From: Heliocidaris erythrogramma
Taxonomy: Eukaryota > Echinodermata > Echinoidea > Camarodonta > Echinometridae
Length of the DNA stretch: 64,000 nucleotides
Assembly: GCA_025617745.1 (NCBI GenBank)
Contig: CM046853.1
Span: 17,591,036-17,655,035, forward strand
Reading direction: 5' to 3'
Shown here: positions 60,401 to 64,000 of the stretch, in pieces
How positions within the stretch are numbered: the stretch's first letter is position 1
Layout of the letters: each line of letters starts with the position of its first letter
Translations under genes and position numbers: made by a program
Notes under the pieces: generated by a model
Database searches by the model: none
What the model saw: the letters and a program-made list of their open reading frames with translations, nothing else
What the model was told of the DNA's origin: nothing

Positions 60401-61285
60401 GCCGACCGCAGATGCGGACACACACGTGCAAAGAGACGCACGGTCAGTTGTGACTATAGCCATAGATAAGAATTGTCGTATAATTAAACATTATTTGAAA
60501 TGTTATCAAGTGATATCCAATTTTGTGTCAGCATCACATTGCATCTTTACTCTCCAAACAGTTTAGTTTTCACTCCTGTTAGATCTGAATCCAAAGAGAG
60601 ACAAATGGTTTAAGGTACTGTTTAATCAACAGAATGACGCAGGATGCGATAACTTGATGCAACACTACAGAGTAAAATATTCTTTCCCAAAATAAAATTT
60701 GTAAATAGGAACATACATTTCTACCTCCAAAAAGTTTCGTACTCATATATCAAGAGAGCCTTTTCTCCTGTTTTTAACACTATAAGAGATAATATGAAAG
60801 TTTCCAGTTTATTTATTCAATCCTTTTATAATAGATGTGGGTACAGTTAGATATTTCCATTTGATAAGAAAATGTTAAATAATCATTAACAACAAAGGTA
60901 AACCAGTTAAAGAAAAAATATAGAAATGGAAAGATTAACGTATCATCTGAAAGTCAAGTGGTTAACTGGCAGAAGGTTTGAATTTAAAAATACTCTACTA
61001 ATAATTATGTTTCATTTCATTTTAGGCCGGCGGCACAAGCGATCTTCAAGCAGTTCGAGCAGCAGCAGCGAGGAATCAACAGGTACTGGAACAGGTACGG
61101 GTACTGGAACTGGTACGGGAACAGGAACTGGTACTGGTACTGGCACAGGAACCGGTACTGGTACTGGCACAGGAACCGGTACTGGTACTGGTACAGGAAC
61201 TGGCACTGGTACTGGTGCAGGTGCAGGTGCAGGTCCTGGCCTAATTGTATCTACTACCGCGGAAGCATCGACGACAGCACCTTAG
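57490..61285 (+). CDS. Secreted Ser/Gly-Thr repeat protein
   Basis: Two coding exons, 57490-57550 and 61026-61285 (61+260 nt = 106 residues plus stop), joined by a phase-1 intron of ~3.5 kb. The start [20 protein letters not shown] is a signal peptide, with cleavage likely near VEG. The mature part is RRHKR, eight Ser, EESTG, then about 28 Gly-Thr pairs, GAGAGAGPG and a short C-terminal tail [19 protein letters not shown] resembles a dibasic processing site. AATAAA at 61307-61312 supplies a polyadenylation signal. No Cys and no fold is evident; Thr in the repeat may be glycosylated. The two-exon form (signal exon, then all mature protein) recalls echinoderm effector genes such as Sp185/333, but the sequence is not that family. 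Function unknown. Confidence 0.75.
57989..59294. mobile_element. Non-autonomous hAT element carrying an internal tandem array
   Basis: Ends: CACAGGCGTAACCAGG on the left and, in reverse complement, CACTGGCGTAGACAGG on the right (13 of 16 alike). A perfect 8-bp duplication GTCATGCA lies at 57981-57988 and 59295-59302. The interior holds reverse-orientation copies of the ~185-bp units seen at 10540-12335 (landmark TTGGACGCAATA with GTTCGACGCC). Open frames inside (58039-59138) come from the array. The element sits in the intron between the signal exon and the repeat exon of the Gly-Thr protein gene. Confidence 0.85.
59932..60460. mobile_element. CpG-rich MITE-like element
   Basis: The ends pair imperfectly: left GTGACTCACTACCGGCCGTG and right (reverse complement) GTCACAACTGACCGTGCGTC, followed by 'ctc-ttgcacgtgtg'-type words. 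The interior is rich in CGTGCG/CGCACG words in both orientations, giving several overlapping open frames on both strands that I do not regard as genes. Its base make-up contrasts with the AT-rich intron around it. Confidence 0.55.
61082..61232 (+). repeat. Coding minisatellite (GGTACTGG-type, Gly-Thr)
   Basis: Six-base units GGTACT with GGAACC/GGCACA variants run for about 150 bp and encode the Gly-Thr tract. Third-base variation preserves the dipeptide. The mirror frame on the minus strand reads Pro-Val. Confidence 0.85.
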
Positions 61286-61319
61286 CTAAATTTTCTTTAC
61301 ACAAATAATAAATCATCAT

Positions 61320-62788
61320 CTCCCTCGTAAACATGAGTGTTTTCAACCAGTGCTAAGGAGTAGTTTGATTAATTCAAAGCACAATGTTCGTAGCCACATT
61401 GCTTCCACGTACCTTTATATCTTGCAAAGTGCCAAATCATTTGAAGGATTTATACATGTCTCCAGGTTATTGAAAAACTTTAGAGGTACTATTTGGGGGA
61501 AAATCAATCCAGAGTTTTCTGAATGACGTGTTAACCAAGAAAATGCAGACACCTATAGTAAAACATTTTATTACTGTTATTATTATTAAGTCTCATTTAT
61601 ACAGGGTATCCCCATCAGTGACATGCACTTTTCTGCCAGGGTGCACTGTTGGAAGAAAAATAAAAAGGATACAGATACAAAATATACAAACTTAAAATTA
61701 CGCCAAGTTGGCGGTATTGATGAATGTGTCCACCTGAAATTAAGGTCTGTGCACTCGCCATGAAGAAATGAAAGATTGTATGGTTGCTGCAGTTCCAATT
61801 GAGTTTGGCATACTGTTCCACAATAAAGAGCCATCTACTGCTTTCTTTACATTCTTTACATTTCTCTTTGTAGAAGAAACTTTGTAGTTAGTTTCGGTCT
61901 TTTTTATCTTGGTTTCGTAAATTCACTTAGAAAATACAGGAAACCCAAAGATTATATTTCTAAACTAAACAATTATCTTTTGGTTTGAAAACTGGCAATT
62001 TTAAGAAATATCTTAGTGTAAGTTTAGTAACAATGCAAAACACGCTCATCTTCACTTGCTAGCTTGCTCGCATTGTTGATCTAAGTCTTTTCATCTACCA
62101 CTACTTTGATCTCATTTCAGTTAAAATTTAAAAGGATACTTGGTCAAACGCTTTTTTTTTGCCATGCTTTCTAATTTCTATCTACCTCAAAGCTTTGTAA
62201 TGCAAAGTGGTAAATGTTTGAATAAAGCCAAATCGTTACCATTTTGTATCATATTATCCAGATAGTTTCAAATCCCTGATCCTATTTGGATTGATATTTG
62301 GTTGATGTCTGAAAAATTAGGGTTTCGCATTTTAATTCTTTAAATTTTTCAATCTTCATCTAACATTTTCTTACTCTGTTTTCTTTTTTAAAGAATCAGC
62401 AAAATAACTAAATGCCAGAATGAAACCGTCATAAAGATTTCATTCTTAGTAAATATGTACACCAGCCTGTAATGTTTAAATGACTGAGCAGCTGCAGATA
62501 GACTACTACTAATTTTCTCTTTCAGTAACTTGAGAAGCATTTGTGGATTGTAAATACGGTTTTATAGCATTTGTATCAAAGATGTTTCATGAATAAATCA
62601 TGTCGAAAAATGTAGAATATTGTGAATGTAGACAAGTAGTCATTTCAAGAGGGTTGCATGCCAGGGAAAAAGCACAATAATGTTTTTATATGTTCCAATG
62701 TTGTCGAAACAGAGTGAAGAAAAACAACACATGATGTAATTATGAAGGAAGAAAAATAAGTACGATATACAAAATGGAGAGAGATTGT

Positions 62789-62824
<36 letters not shown>

Positions 62825-64000
62825 GGGAGGGGGAAAGAGAGAGGAAAAGAAAACGAGGGAGCAACTGAAAAAGAAGAGGGTGCGGAAGGGAAAGAATCAA
62901 TTATGAAGGAGTAATTTGTAGGACATTTTGCTCAGGCTAGAGAGACAATCAATATGATAAAATTTCGATAGGTAACAAGATCTAATTGATATAGTATATA
63001 TCATATATTATATTTTACTAAAGGGTACATTAGGTCGACACCTAACAATGCGGTTTATTCCGTCATAATAGCGACCCCTACATTAGGTAGACAGTTGGTG
63101 TCATTAGGTCGACAGTTGTCTATAGAAATGAGACAAAAACTGTCCTCCTAATGTACCCATTAGGGGTATATATATATATATATATATATATTGATATTGA
63201 CAGTATACCTAAATATCGTTTGTTCCCCTTGTCATGAATTTGAGGTTAAGAATGGGGTAATCTGGCATAATACCATTCATCTTGATTTTAACTACCTTAA
63301 TTTATGAAAAGAAATAATATTGATATTACAAATGTATTTTCTACAGTCAATTTTGACTATGTGTGTTGGTTACAACAGTCAGACTTGGCTGATGCCAATC
63401 AAAACCCCACAAACATCAAGCAAAATTTTGAAGTTGTCTTCTAGTTTTGTCTATTCGGTTATTGATATCACAACTTTCGACTAAGACATTTCAAGAAAAT
63501 TATCACAATCTACCACATTGATAGAAAGCTAAGATGGAAAATGCTCAGAATGAGATAGAGAAAGAAAGAAAAAAGAGGAAGATAGAAATAGAGAGAGAGA
63601 TCGGGGAGATGAAAAGAGAGTAAGAGAAGTTGATAACTGACATAAAGTAGATTGTTTATAATAATTATGTCATTGTAACTCCAAGATCTATCAAACACAA
63701 CTATAGGGATTATTAATAATATGACCTTCATTTTGATAAATCAGAATGAAATACCACAGTATTAGTTAGCAGATAGATAATGTTTTAAAGAGTGCATGAA
63801 GTTATTTCTCTGAAAGTTTAACTTTCATGTGTAAAGAAAGGTGTCTGTACTGTGCAACAATGTTCCTGGTTTAGTTTCCTGGCTTGACTATATGATTAAT
63901 TATGGCATTATATCCTCAACATTATTATATTTTTCAAAAAGATTTTGTAATACTTGCATGTCTTATGATTTACTGTGTTCTGAAAAAATATAGAAAATTC
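61320..64000. other. Intergenic DNA with GA microsatellite
   Basis: No gene recognised. (GT)n(GA)n occurs at 62790-62870 and another GA-rich stretch at 63560-63630. The frames nearby are by-products. Confidence 0.5.
63023..63158. mobile_element. Short MITE with GGGTACATTAGG ends
   Basis: The left end GGGTACATTAGGTCGACA and right end (reverse complement) GGGTACATTAGGAGGACA are inverted. Two more internal ATTAGGT-GACAGTTG words occur. 136 bp, no gene; a (TA)n run follows at 63169-63191. Confidence 0.7.

Noticed and set aside
59935-60463. Several Arg/Cys-rich frames on both strands
   Set aside because: All lie in a CpG-rich repeat-like element and overlap each other in different frames, as expected by chance in stop-poor DNA.

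Overview
This is a gene-poor, repeat-rich animal (metazoan) window. Spliced genes with GT-AG introns, tRNA-derived and LINE retroposon tails ending in (ATT)n, a tRNA-Leu-primed Ty3/gypsy element and many small inverted-repeat DNA transposons point to a marine deuterostome invertebrate, most likely an echinoderm. The organism call is an inference; no marker gene fixes the species. I joined exons by reading splice sites and checking that phases add up.

Layout. 1-10.3 kb: the 5' part of a TRABD (TraB-domain) gene on the minus strand. Three coding exons are visible (10204-10249, 2140-2846, 1217-1357), and the 7.4-kb first intron is packed with small transposons and foldback DNA, including a 663-bp-armed palindrome at 8.5-9.9 kb. 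10.5-12.3 kb: a tandem array of ~185-bp units that holds a 315-bp, nearly identical copy of a stretch lying 14.5 kb away at the start of the next gene. 13.6-22.9 kb: a whole-looking, young Ty3/gypsy LTR element on the minus strand, with a 4-bp target duplication. 23.6-26 kb: a LINE tail and low-complexity DNA. 26.2-38.4 kb: an eight-exon plus-strand gene encoding PDZ, Roc-like (apparently without a working P-loop), COR and C-terminal Death domains, an unusual signalling architecture. Its last exon has a decayed tandem copy just downstream.

38.5-64 kb: mostly non-coding DNA with three small genes for secreted, low-complexity proteins. One on the minus strand (43.6-46.2 kb) encodes a new-looking eight-cysteine module and a Pro/Thr tail. 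One on the minus strand (52.4-53.2 kb) encodes a Thr/Ser-rich mucin-like protein. One on the plus strand (56.9-61.3 kb) encodes a Ser tract plus Gly-Thr repeats. All three have the start ATG directly after a splice acceptor and a short signal-peptide exon ending in a phase-1 intron, and two have the same 61-nt first coding exon, so they may be a family or a shared secretory cassette.

The strongest candidates for something undescribed are the PDZ/Roc-like/COR/Death gene, the copied gene fragment inside a transposon-like array, and the trio of secreted repeat-protein genes with one shared gene design.
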